Shown here one piece after another: positions 1 through 7,563 of a DNA stretch of 18,528 nt. Where the stretch lies: positions 1-18,528 of the forward strand of contig CAZKBS010000030.1 in NCBI GenBank assembly GCA_964551435.1, written 5' to 3'. Source of the DNA: UBA2020 sp964551435. GTDB taxonomy: Bacteria > Pseudomonadota > Alphaproteobacteria > Micavibrionales > UBA2020. Below the pieces are notes generated by a model, which was not told where the DNA came from, searched no databases, and saw only the letters and a program-made list of their open reading frames with translations. A program made the position numbers and the translations under genes. Position 1 is the stretch's first letter; each line of letters begins with the position of its first letter.

Positions 1-86
1 TAATATGCCTGCCTAAAGCCGAATAATAGCAGCGCGATCGCATATGTGCGGCGCAGCATTGCGGCCAAAGGCACGGGTGGAGGAGA

Positions 87-1442
87 TTATTCCGCGAATT
101 CTTCGATATCGGGAATACGGGTAAAGGCGATTTTGGTGCCGGTATTCTTGTTTTGTCGTTGTTGCGGCGTCAGGCCAAGGGATACGGTATCGCGGCCGAA
201 TTTCCGGTTGATGGTATCAATCGCCGACGATATTTTGTCGAATTTTTCGCGCCGTGCGTGAACGGTGGCTTCCTGCACGGGCGCAGCCGCGTCTGAAAAC
301 AGGTCTCCTTGCTGCGGGCTAGCGTCTTCTTCGTTCAGGCCGGAAAGGGTAATAGATACTTTTTTGATGCGCCTGCGTCCGATATCGCGCGCCAGTGTTT
401 CCCACAGACGATCGAGCATTTCAAGAAAGGTAAAACTGTCGCGCGCGGGTGGCATGCATTCCGCCTCTGCGGCGAGGCGCGGGCCGTTTTCGATGCGTAC
501 CGACAAACTGAGCCGCCGCGCCAGATATTTCATGCGCCGCAAGCGGCTGGCGGTTTTGAGCATCAGTCGCCGTGCGACTAGACGTGCCTGCGCGGGCGGG
601 CGGAGTTCAGGTGCGAGGACGTGACTATGACCGATGCTGCGGCGTTCGTGCTTTTCTTCGGGCAGTTCGATGCCGCGCAAAAGATACCACATTTTTTCTC
701 CCCAGATACTGCCCCAGAGCGCGCGCAGATGCTTGGGAGAAAAGCTGTAGAGCTGCGAAATCTCATGCAGGCCGTGTTCACGCAGGCGACGCTCCATATT
801 CGGGCCGATACCGGGCAGGTCGCGCAGGGTGAGCGCCAGCAGCCGCGACGGAATATCCTGCGGCATAAGAAAAGTGAGGCCGTCGGGCTTTTGCAGGTCG
901 GTTGCCACCTTCGCCAGATAGCGGTTAGGGGCAATCCCGATAGAGCACCGGACATACGGACCGATATTTTCTGCGATACCTTTTTTGATGCGGGTGGCCA
1001 GATCGCGCAGGAAAGCAGGATCGGTTTCATTGTCCATTAAGCGGCAGGCCATTTCATCAATCGAGCAAACATCGGTGACGGGGATGTGCCGTTCGATTTC
1101 ATCAATTAACCGGTGGTGGAACTCGACATAGGTTTCATGGTTTCCGCTCACGCAAATCAGGCCCGGACACATTTTTTTTGCTTCATAAACCGGTGTGCCT
1201 GTTTTGATGCCGAAGGCTTTGGCTTCATAGCTGGCGGCGATGGCGCAGGTGGAATCGCTCATCAGGGGGGTGACAATAATCGGCTTGCCGCGCAGCTCGG
1301 GGCGCATCTGCTGCTCGACGCTTGCGAAGTAGCTGTTGAAATCGACATATAGCCACCTGAGCCCGCTTTGCGGGGCGCTGGCGGATGCCGAAGTAGAGGC
1401 GGGCGAAGAGGGCAAGGCGAAAACTCCGGTCGGTGGCTGCAA
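87..1442 (-). CDS. Y-family translesion DNA polymerase (DinB/UmuC superfamily)
   Basis: Predicted 451-residue Y-family polymerase that would copy damaged templates. The palm has a YVDFNSYFASVEQ motif around residues 32-44, with the first metal-binding Asp at D34, and CSIDEM at 126-131 with catalytic D129 and E130. An SIGIAPNRYLAKVATD block follows, then a helix-hairpin-helix thumb (LPGIGP near 210). QGDLF at 378-382 fits the five-residue beta-clamp-binding consensus. The C-terminus ends in a KIAFTRIPD-type tail seen in the alphaproteobacterial group often misannotated as type VI secretion protein ImpB. The start is a TTG. An in-frame stop lies just upstream and no in-frame ATG precedes the first catalytic motif. 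The first 27 residues are low-complexity Ser/Ala/Pro, so the true start could be slightly inside. It is divergent from the kinase gene. Whether it is the organism's DinB or a separate paralog cannot be told here. Confidence 0.93.
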   Translation of the reverse strand: MQPPTGVFALPSSPASTSASASAPQSGLRWLYVDFNSYFASVEQQMRPELRGKPIIVTPLMSDSTCAIAASYEAKAFGIKTGTPVYEAKKMCPGLICVSGNHETYVEFHHRLIDEIERHIPVTDVCSIDEMACRLMDNETDPAFLRDLATRIKKGIAENIGPYVRCSIGIAPNRYLAKVATDLQKPDGLTFLMPQDIPSRLLALTLRDLPGIGPNMERRLREHGLHEISQLYSFSPKHLRALWGSIWGEKMWYLLRGIELPEEKHERRSIGHSHVLAPELRPPAQARLVARRLMLKTASRLRRMKYLARRLSLSVRIENGPRLAAEAECMPPARDSFTFLEMLDRLWETLARDIGRRRIKKVSITLSGLNEEDASPQQGDLFSDAAAPVQEATVHARREKFDKISSAIDTINRKFGRDTVSLGLTPQQRQNKNTGTKIAFTRIPDIEEFAE

Positions 1443-1462
1443 CGTGAACGAATCTTGTAAAT

Positions 1463-1477
1463 ATTCATGTTATGTTC
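1463..1477 (-). promoter_or_regulatory. LexA-like box for the Y-family polymerase
   Basis: On the minus strand this reads GAAC-N7-GAAT, one mismatch from the alphaproteobacterial LexA consensus GAACN7GAAC (GTTCN7GTTC on the other strand). It lies 5-10 bases downstream of the predicted -10 box and covers the expected transcription start, as a repressor site would. Y-family polymerases are commonly SOS-controlled. The single mismatch and short site make it a candidate only. Confidence 0.4.
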
Positions 1478-1479
1478 TT

Positions 1480-1508
1480 TTTATATACACTTTTTGTTCG
1501 AATGTCAA
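1480..1508 (-). promoter_or_regulatory. sigma70-type promoter of the Y-family polymerase
   Basis: Minus strand: TTGACA (1508-1503), a 17-base spacer, then TATAAA (1485-1480). This is a perfect -35 and a 5/6 -10 at ideal spacing. Transcription would start near 1473, giving a leader of about 30 bases before the TTG start codon at 1442. I see no clear Shine-Dalgarno sequence in that leader. Confidence 0.7.
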
Positions 1509-1546
1509 AAGATGCCCGACGGCTTTGTTATTCCTTAACTTTCGGG

Positions 1547-1555
1547 TGCTAGATT
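1547..1555 (+). promoter_or_regulatory. possible extended -10 promoter of the histidine kinase
   Basis: TGC followed by TAGATT forms an extended -10 (TGnTAnnnT). A TTGTTA at 1525-1530 could serve as -35 but the 19-base spacing is long. The expected start, near 1562, falls at the base of the first leader hairpin. Weak evidence from sequence alone. Confidence 0.3.
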
Positions 1556-1561
1556 GTAAAA

Positions 1562-1601
1562 GCACAGGTTGCTGTGCGTTTGGCCCGGAGGTCGGCTCCG
1601 G
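1562..1601 (+). promoter_or_regulatory. two tandem hairpins in the kinase mRNA leader
   Basis: Hairpin 1 pairs GCACAG (1562-1567) with CTGTGC (1572-1577) around a GTTG loop. Hairpin 2 pairs CCGGAG (1585-1590) with CTCCGG (1596-1601) around a GTCGG loop. Both stems are perfect. Hairpin 2 ends seven bases before the GGAGGA ribosome-binding sequence at 1608-1613. The structure could tune translation or stabilise the mRNA. It matches no riboswitch class I know. Confidence 0.45.
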
Positions 1602-1620
1602 ACGGGGGGAGGACGGCGTC

Positions 1621-4401
1621 ATGCCGCAGGCGAAAACTTTTGCCGATACGCAGGATATCAAAATCCGGCAGATTCACGCAGGGCGTCTTCTGCTTCTCAA
1701 TTTTTTGCTGTTCGTGCTTTACGCGTTGACGGGAAAGCTGGGACTCATGGTGTCGTCACCTCCCAGCTATGCAACAGCGATATGGCCGCCATCGGGTATC
1801 GCACTCGGGATGCTGCTGCTCTATGGCTACAGATTGTGGCCGGGTGTATTTTTTGGTTCATTCTCTCTTAATGCAGGTATCGGCGGCATATTTGGCGATA
1901 TTGATACACTGCTGTCGATGAAAACGCTGGCCATCGTTTTTATTGCGGCGGGCGCGGTATTGCAGGCGTGCTTTGGCAGATTTTTATTGTCGCGCTTTTT
2001 CCGCTTTCCCTTGGTTATCGAACAGCCCCGTGATGCACTCGTGTTCTTGCTGATTTCCGCGCCTATCAGCTGCATGGTTTCGGCGACTATCGCGAATACC
2101 GCACTATATGCTGTGGGTGTGCAAAATGAGGATCAGATGCTCTACAGCTGGCTGACATGGTGGATGGGTGACAGTTTTGGCGTGCTCGCCTTTATGCCGA
2201 TTACGCTTATCATCGCAAGTTCCGTCTGGCCAAAGGGATCCAAGACACAGAAAATTCTGCACTCGTTGCCTTTTACAGCTATTCTGGCGTTATTTATATC
2301 CGTCGTGATCACTTTTATCGCCTGGCGAGGGATGGTCGGGAATATCTACGACAAAAGCAAGGGGACTTTTATCAGTCTTTCACAGGAGCTTGAAAAATCC
2401 CTGCTTTACCGTGTCGACTCCTATGAAAAAAGTCTTTTGGGTGGTGCGGGCTTTTTTGCGGGATCCGAAAGCGTATCGCGTGACGAATGGCGGCGCTACG
2501 CCGAATGGGTCAATATAGAAAAGAACTATCCGGGCATGAACGGCATCGGCTTCATTGCTGTGGTTCCGAAAAAAAACATCAATAAATTTATCGAGCAGGA
2601 ACGCGCCGCCGGCGCCGCCGATTTTGATATTAAACCGGATAAAAATGCAGACGAATTTTTCGTGATATCTTTTGTCGAGCCGCAGGAGCATAACAAAGAA
2701 GCAGTGGGGTTGAATATCGCGTTTGAAAAAAACAGATATGAAGCTGCCGTACTCGCCCGCGATAGCGGCCGCGCGGCCATTACCCGCCGTGTCTATTTGG
2801 TGCAGGATCAGGAAAAAACACCGGGATTTTTGCTGTTACATCCGCTATATGAGCGTGGTGCCGTTCTCGACACCGAGGAACAGCGCCGTGCAGCGTTCAA
2901 GGGCTGGATCTATGCGCCATTTATTGCACGAAAGTTTATGAAAGATCTTCTCGATAATCCTATGCAGGAAGAGGAGATATATCTCGACGTCTATGACGGC
3001 GACACAATAGACCCCAAATATCTTATTTTCAGCAGCCGGGACACAGCCGCGCCGCAGCCGCAAAAGCCGCTGTTTGTCACGCGCAAGGCGTTGGAGGTGA
3101 AACAGCAGCAGTGGACGGTGGTTTGGCAAAGCACACCGCTTCTTGAAAAACGTCTTCACAGCAACGGCCCGCTTGTCGTTCTGTTCGGGGGCATGACCTT
3201 TACATCGCTACTGGCCATGTTCCTGATTGTTATGTCGCGCCGTACCGAGCTTGTACAGCAGGAGGTCGAGCGCAAGGCCCATGAGATCATTGCCAGCGAA
3301 GGTCGCATGCGCATGCTGGTGCGCCATACGCCCTCGGCTGTGGCGATGTTTGACAGACAAATGCGCTATATCATGACCAGCGACCGCTGGCTGAAAGATT
3401 ACGGCCTCAAGGAAAAAGACATCATTGGCAGGTCGCATTATGATGTGTTTCCGGAGATACTCGACATGCCGGAATGGCTTGATCACCACCAGCGCTGCAT
3501 GCGCGGGGAAATACTGTCGCGCGATGAAGATGCATGGGTGCGTGCCGATGGCCATACGGAATGGGTGCGCTGGGCCCTGCACCCCTGGCGGGACAGCGAT
3601 GGCTACGTCGGCGGCATTATCATGTTCACCGAGGTGATTACCGAAGAAAAGCGCGCGAGATCGGAGCTTTTGCGTTCCAATACGGCGCTAGAAGAATTTG
3701 CTTATGTCGTGTCGCATGACCTCAAGGCGCCGGTGCGGCATATGGGCATGTGCGCGGAATTTTTGCAGGAAACCTACGGCGATAAATTTGACGACGAAGG
3801 AAAGCGTTTTCTGCGGATTATCACCGACAGCAGCGTCAAGATGCGCGGCATGATTGAAAACCTTCTAGATTACGCGCGTATCGGCAGCAATGCGAGTGAC
3901 TTCAAGGATATTGATCTTGAAAAAGTTCTTGAGGCGGCAAAAATGAACTTGACCGCGCAAGTTGCCGAAACGCAGGCGGAAATAGAAAGCGGACGTCTGC
4001 CTACCGTGCGCGGGGTGGAGGCGGAGCTTTTGCGGGTGTTCCAGAACCTGCTGGAAAACGCCATCAAATACAGAAAAGATAAAACAGTGCCGCATATCCG
4101 TATTGATGCTGAAAAGGCGGGTAATGTCTGGCAGATCAGTATTGCCGACAACGGTATCGGTATTGATCCACGATTTGCAGACAAGGTATTTCTGCTGTTC
4201 CAGCGTCTGCATGGGGACGAAAGCCCCTATGCGGGTCAAGGCATCGGGCTTGCTATCTGCCAGCGGATTATCCGCTATCACGGTGGCCAGATTTATCTGG
4301 ATAAAGAATACGAAGGCGGCAGCCGTTTCGTGTTTACACTGCCCGACTATGTAGAGACGCGCAGTCTTTTCGAGGGAGGGGGCCATGCAGCCAAAGGCTA
4401 A
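1621..4401 (+). CDS. MASE1-CHASE-PAS hybrid-sensor histidine kinase
   Basis: Predicted membrane histidine kinase of 926 residues. Residues about 20-235 form a multi-helix MASE1 domain (YATAIWPPSGIALGM at 50-64 is typical). Residues about 275-475 form an extracytoplasmic CHASE ligand-sensing domain. A transmembrane helix follows at about 517-537, then PAS at about 560-675. HisKA has VVSHDLKAP with phosphoacceptor H699. HATPase_c shows the N box (N813), DNGIG (843-847) and GQGIGL (872-877). The kinase core resembles Cph1-type kinases that partner Rcp1-like receivers. I chose the ATG at 1621 because GGAGGA at 1608-1613 sits seven bases upstream; the open frame reaches back to 1336, but that part shows no domain. 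The last 17 bases overlap the next gene, implying translational coupling with its receiver partner. The ligand is unknown. Confidence 0.93.
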   Translation: MPQAKTFADTQDIKIRQIHAGRLLLLNFLLFVLYALTGKLGLMVSSPPSYATAIWPPSGIALGMLLLYGYRLWPGVFFGSFSLNAGIGGIFGDIDTLLSMKTLAIVFIAAGAVLQACFGRFLLSRFFRFPLVIEQPRDALVFLLISAPISCMVSATIANTALYAVGVQNEDQMLYSWLTWWMGDSFGVLAFMPITLIIASSVWPKGSKTQKILHSLPFTAILALFISVVITFIAWRGMVGNIYDKSKGTFISLSQELEKSLLYRVDSYEKSLLGGAGFFAGSESVSRDEWRRYAEWVNIEKNYPGMNGIGFIAVVPKKNINKFIEQERAAGAADFDIKPDKNADEFFVISFVEPQEHNKEAVGLNIAFEKNRYEAAVLARDSGRAAITRRVYLVQDQEKTPGFLLLHPLYERGAVLDTEEQRRAAFKGWIYAPFIARKFMKDLLDNPMQEEEIYLDVYDGDTIDPKYLIFSSRDTAAPQPQKPLFVTRKALEVKQQQWTVVWQSTPLLEKRLHSNGPLVVLFGGMTFTSLLAMFLIVMSRRTELVQQEVERKAHEIIASEGRMRMLVRHTPSAVAMFDRQMRYIMTSDRWLKDYGLKEKDIIGRSHYDVFPEILDMPEWLDHHQRCMRGEILSRDEDAWVRADGHTEWVRWALHPWRDSDGYVGGIIMFTEVITEEKRARSELLRSNTALEEFAYVVSHDLKAPVRHMGMCAEFLQETYGDKFDDEGKRFLRIITDSSVKMRGMIENLLDYARIGSNASDFKDIDLEKVLEAAKMNLTAQVAETQAEIESGRLPTVRGVEAELLRVFQNLLENAIKYRKDKTVPHIRIDAEKAGNVWQISIADNGIGIDPRFADKVFLLFQRLHGDESPYAGQGIGLAICQRIIRYHGGQIYLDKEYEGGSRFVFTLPDYVETRSLFEGGGHAAKG

Positions 4402-4837
4402 CCGTGAGCCGTTTACCATTCTTATCGCCGAAGACGAACGGACAGATGCTTTTTTTGTGCAGGAAGCCGTTAATCGCATGGCCTGCAAAACCAGTCTCTA
4501 TATTGTGCCGGACGGGCAGGCGGTCATGGAGTTTCTGATGCGGCAGGGAGAATATGCCGCGGTGCCGCGGCCGGATATTATCCTGCTCGATATCAACATG
4601 CCGCGTAAAAACGGGCATGAGGTTTTGGTCGAGATAAAGTCCAACCCCGATCTGCGCACGATTCCGGTGATTATGCTGTCGGGGTCGAATGCGGAGCGCG
4701 ATATCGTCCGCAGCTACGAAAACCATGCCAATGCTTTTGTAACCAAAGCGAATGATTTTTCGGGTGTTCTGCGTCTGATGGCGGCAATAGAGGGGTTCTG
4801 GTTTCGCGCCGTGACCCTGCATCAGGAAAATGGCTAA
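4385..4837 (+). CDS. Rcp1-like single-domain response regulator
   Basis: A 150-residue stand-alone receiver. Acidic pocket E16-D17, phosphoacceptor D69 in LLDINMP, S99 at the switch Thr/Ser position and conserved K121 (AFVTKAND) are all present. The C-terminal AAIEGFWF stretch matches the Rcp1 family of cyanobacterial-phytochrome partners, so it belongs to that subgroup rather than to CheY. No output domain follows. The start ATG overlaps the kinase C-terminus and is preceded by GGAGGG, so the two proteins are made together. It most likely accepts phosphate from H699 of the upstream kinase and passes the signal by protein contact. Confidence 0.93.
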   Translation: MQPKANREPFTILIAEDERTDAFFVQEAVNRMACKTSLYIVPDGQAVMEFLMRQGEYAAVPRPDIILLDINMPRKNGHEVLVEIKSNPDLRTIPVIMLSGSNAERDIVRSYENHANAFVTKANDFSGVLRLMAAIEGFWFRAVTLHQENG

Positions 4838-4862
4838 AAGCCGAATGTGTATAAGGCTTTTT
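4836..4862 (+). terminator. probable intrinsic terminator between convergent response-regulator genes
   Basis: AAAAGCC (4836-4842) pairs with GGCTTTT (4855-4861) around a 12-base loop, and the T-run continues to 4862. It begins inside the stop codon of the plus-strand receiver gene and ends at the last codon of the convergent minus-strand gene, so it could serve both directions. The stem is short with only three G-C pairs. Confidence 0.45.
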
Positions 4863-5269
4863 CAGCGGCAGGCAACAGCCAGCGCCTCGCCAAGCACGAC
4901 ATCATTGAGGTCGCTTTTGGAGAGAACTTTTTGCGCACCGGCTTTGATAGCCTCTTCGACCGTAATGGGGGAGGCGAAGCCGGTCAGCACGATGATAGGC
5001 GTGCTTTTATCCATCTTGCGGATATCGTTGATGGAGCTCGGGCCGATAGAGTCGGGCAGGTTCAAATCCAGAAGAACGCAGTGGTAGCGGTTGCTGTGCA
5101 GCTTTTCGATGGCCTGTGCGGTTGTCTTTGCAACATCCAGCGTTGCACGCGGGGCGCAGCGCGAAAGCTTTTTGCGAGTCATTTCGATATCGACGAATTC
5201 ATCTTCGACAATCAAAAGGCTGAGCTCGTCGGAAATACTTGCGGAAAAGTTCTTCATCGCGTTCCTCAT
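4862..5269 (-). CDS. single-domain response regulator (receiver only)
   Basis: A 135-residue receiver without output domain. E22-D23 form the acidic pocket, D68 in LLDLNLP is the phosphoacceptor, T96 is the switch residue (VLTG), and K118 (VLSKSD) is the conserved Lys. The Lys-Ser-Asp in place of Lys-Pro is typical of some stand-alone receivers. Two starts are possible: ATG at 5269 with AGGA seven bases upstream (chosen), or ATG at 5257 with AGGA five bases upstream. It converges on the Rcp1-like gene with 24 bases between stops. It could compete for, or drain, phosphate from the neighbouring kinase. That is inference. Confidence 0.9.
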   Translation of the reverse strand: MRNAMKNFSASISDELSLLIVEDEFVDIEMTRKKLSRCAPRATLDVAKTTAQAIEKLHSNRYHCVLLDLNLPDSIGPSSINDIRKMDKSTPIIVLTGFASPITVEEAIKAGAQKVLSKSDLNDVVLGEALAVACR

Positions 5270-5338
5270 ATCACTGTCCTCGCATCCGGTTTCGGCGGGT
5301 AAAAGATCCTGCTGTCAGATGTCACTGTTAAAAAACTT

Positions 5339-5347
5339 ATTTTAGCA
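5339..5347 (-). promoter_or_regulatory. possible extended -10 promoter of the minus-strand receiver gene
   Basis: Minus strand TGC followed by TAAAAT is an extended -10 (5/6 match). No convincing -35 is visible. An ACGGCC/GGCCGT hairpin (5351-5365, TCC loop) lies in the -18 to -32 region. That hairpin may instead end the upstream ankyrin transcript. The expected leader is about 60 bases. Confidence 0.3.
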
Positions 5348-5442
5348 CGCACGGCCTCCGGCCGTCGATAGGCGGGCGCGATGCCTGAATTTTATTCATT
5401 TAAGTCAAGTGGTTATCTGGCTGGCGCGTGTATCTTCTCGCT

Positions 5443-6476
5443 TTATCCCGCCTGAGGGCCGGTTCGTGCCCGTTTAGGGGACGCTGCGGGTGCGGGTTTT
5501 CCGGCAATGTGGGTTTCTATCATTTTCAGCATCCGGCCATATTCGGTATTCTCGTCGAATTTTGCGGTCAGTTCGCGCGCGCACTCGAGAGCGGAGCTGT
5601 CATGCGTTTCTATTCTGGTGCCCTCGCTGCCAGACCACTTTTTGCTGAAGCTGAATTTTTTTCTGGGTCAAAACCATGGGCGAGCAGCAGTTGCAACTCA
5701 TTTTCACGGCGCAGGTTCAGGCAGTGGTGTGCGGCGCTTTCTCCCGTGGCGTTGGTGCTATGAGGATTGGCACCCGTTTTCAGCAGCATATCTGATAATG
5801 CCAGCGCAGAATAGCGGATGGCAAAGTAGAGAAGAGAGTCGCCGATTTGCGCGCCGTTGAGGCTGCGCAGCGCTTTTGCATTGACGTCGGCGCCGCCGTG
5901 AATAAGTACCTCGGCAATTGCGAGATTACTATCCGTCGTTGCCTTGCAGAATGGTGCAGATCAGCCGTGTTGCGCCGGTTTTCTTATCCAGCACTTCGTT
6001 GACATCGGGGGCTTCGGGGGATATCCAGGCGCCGCGTTTGGCAAGCTCGACTGCCGCATAGGGCCATCCGCGCGCGACGATGGCGCCAAGCGGGCGTTCA
6101 TTGTCCTGGTTTTTAAGATTGACGTCCGCACCGTTCGCCAGAAGCGTATAGAAGCTGCGGAAACCCATGGCATGTTTGATCATGTAAATCAGTGCCGTTT
6201 CACGCTCGGTCGCGGCATCGCTGTAGTTCAGTTGCGGCGGGCCGTTCGGGTCGCCCTCATACGCGGGCGGCTTTGCGCCATAGGCCAGCAGCAAGTCGGC
6301 GATTCCCATCTGTTGCGATCCAGCGCCACATCCATCGGCAGGCGTCCCTGCGGATCGGGTTTCTGCGTGTCGGCCCCTTTTCTCAGTAGCTTCTCTAGCT
6401 GCCCGATCGACATGCCCTGTTCGATGGCGGTTGTCAGCAATGGGGCGGCTGTGGCGGGTTTGGGAAATGAGGGCAT
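5443..6476 (-). pseudogene. ankyrin-repeat protein gene broken by three single-base indels
   Basis: Read through in three frames, this encodes one ankyrin-repeat protein of about 344 residues. Segment 1 (6476 to about 6312) carries LEKLLRKGADTQKPDPQGR. Segment 2 (about 6309-5932) carries IADLLLAYGAKPP and FYTLLANGADVNLKNQD. Segment 3 (about 5931-5660) carries IAEVLIHGGADVN and DMLLKTGANPHSTNATGES. Segment 4 (about 5655-5443) carries the tail ALECARELTAKF to the TAA stop. Each junction is repaired by one base: one missing near 6310-6312, one extra G in the CC (plus strand) at 5933-5934, and one missing A in a seven-base run (5656-5662). Long intact genes on both sides argue for true decay over general read error, but the homopolymer sites leave error possible. 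Only a weak AGGG precedes the ATG. Confidence 0.75.
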
Positions 6477-6515
6477 GATGCCCTAATATGTGAAAAACAA
6501 TTTTTCACATATTAG
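6471..6515 (-). repeat. two abutting palindromes at the ankyrin gene start; candidate operator
   Basis: Plus-strand 6483-6497 (CTAATATGTGAAAAA) is perfectly inverted at 6501-6515 with a CAA centre, a 15-bp stem. Abutting it, GGGCAT (6471-6476) and ATGCCC (6478-6483) form a second palindrome that covers the ankyrin start codon (6474-6476). On the minus strand an extended -10, TGC then TAATAT (6514-6509), lies in the long arm, with TTGCCG 16 bases upstream. The low G-C stem lacks a trailing T-run on either strand, so a repressor operator or 5'-UTR hairpin fits better than a terminator. Confidence 0.6.
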
Positions 6516-6580
6516 CAGCGGCAATAACGGCGGCAAGAAGGAAAAGTTTTGCATATCTATGCTTTGATTTTAAATGAATT

Positions 6581-7087
6581 TTAGGTGGCCGATACGGCTT
6601 CCTGCATATCGATCCGCACCACGATTCCCAGCGGGCGGGGTGTCCGGCCGTCGTCATATTCGAAAGCCGTATCCACAAGCGCAGGGCTGGTGGTTTGCGG
6701 CACGTGCGTCACCGCTGACGTGGAGGCCTGCATCAGCGCAAGCCCCTGCCTGTTGAGGTATGTCTTCAGGCATCCTGCAAGGATATTGGCGATCTCGGCG
6801 GCCATATCGGTGAACATATCGGGGCTGTTGCGCATATCATCGGGGTAGATATGCGCGCCCGCCAGCGACAGCAGCTGCGGATCGAAATCCAGCCTCACGC
6901 TAACTTCGACGGGCGCTTCGGCTTCGCGCAACTGCGCAAGGCTGTGTACGGGCGCGGGGATAGGACGGTTTCCCTGCGCGCAGGGTTCAAGCCGCCAGCC
7001 AAACATGCCCTCGAACGTGTCACGCATCGTTTTGCCGACCAGGTTTTCGATATCTGTTTTGACTTGCGCGCTCTGGTGCAGGGGCAT
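6581..7087 (-). CDS. CheX-like chemotaxis phosphatase domain protein
   Basis: A 168-residue soluble protein of the CheX/CheC/FliY phosphatase class. MAAEIANILAG at 95-105 matches the CheX active-site helix, with E98 and N101 in the E-x-x-N pattern that removes phosphate from CheY. Length is close to known CheX proteins of about 155 residues. The central LFDFDPQLLSLAG-like region fits poorly to anything else. Its gene begins three bases after the CheY-like gene stop, so the two form an operon. An AGGAGG lies 14 bases upstream of the ATG, rather far, which suggests coupled translation. The likely substrate is the neighbouring phospho-receiver. No motor or chemoreceptor genes are in view, so the role may be outside chemotaxis. 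Confidence 0.75.
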   Translation of the reverse strand: MPLHQSAQVKTDIENLVGKTMRDTFEGMFGWRLEPCAQGNRPIPAPVHSLAQLREAEAPVEVSVRLDFDPQLLSLAGAHIYPDDMRNSPDMFTDMAAEIANILAGCLKTYLNRQGLALMQASTSAVTHVPQTTSPALVDTAFEYDDGRTPRPLGIVVRIDMQEAVSAT

Positions 7088-7090
7088 GGT

Positions 7091-7531
7091 TTATACGGGG
7101 GCCTCCTGCTTTTGCAGGCCGTGCAGGTTACGCACGCGTGCCAGCCAGCTGATAATTTTTTGCAGGTTTTTATCGAATGTTTCGCGCGCGACCGGTTTAA
7201 CAATATAAGCGGTGGCTCCGGCCTTCAGCGCTTCCACGACATGCCGCTCCTCGCTCTCGGCGGTAATCATGACAAGCGCTGTATCGTCGTGATGCCTGCT
7301 TTCGCGCAGTTCCTGCAGTTGCGCATAGCCGGATTTCCCGGGCAGGTTCCAGTCGAAAAAGATGATATCGTATTTGTGAAATTCCAGTTTGTTTTCAACT
7401 TCGGCGCAATCCGCGGCAAGGTCGATGTGCTGAAACCCGTTTTCGCGCAGAAAGTTTTCTATCAGGCGGCGGATGACCATATGGTCGTCAACGACGAGTG
7501 TTTTAAGCTGGCTCACATCCAAATCAAACAA
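7091..7531 (-). CDS. CheY-like response regulator upstream of cheX-like gene
   Basis: A 146-residue receiver-only protein. D15-D16 form the acidic pocket, D60 in FFDWNLPGKSG is the phosphoacceptor, T90 (MITAES) the switch residue, and K112-P113 the conserved Lys-Pro. The WNMP-like motif is typical of CheY. The start is a TTG, chosen because GGGGGAGG lies seven bases upstream. The alternative GTG at codon 6 lacks such a signal. It is co-transcribed with the CheX-like gene, which probably dephosphorylates it. No cognate kinase is adjacent; the MASE1 kinase at 1621-4401 is the nearest candidate. Confidence 0.92.
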   Translation of the reverse strand: MFDLDVSQLKTLVVDDHMVIRRLIENFLRENGFQHIDLAADCAEVENKLEFHKYDIIFFDWNLPGKSGYAQLQELRESRHHDDTALVMITAESEERHVVEALKAGATAYIVKPVARETFDKNLQKIISWLARVRNLHGLQKQEAPV

Positions 7532-7563
7532 GCGGTATCCTCCCCCTTGGTGAAACCGTAATG

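Noticed and set aside
1336..1620. Upstream extension of the kinase frame
   Set aside because: The first 95 codons overlap the polymerase N-terminus and promoter and show no domain; the strong ribosome-binding sequence before 1621 fixes the start.
5428..5860. Two plus-strand open frames of 111-117 codons
   Set aside because: Both lie opposite the ankyrin pseudogene, whose minus-strand reading gives recognisable repeats; these frames show none.
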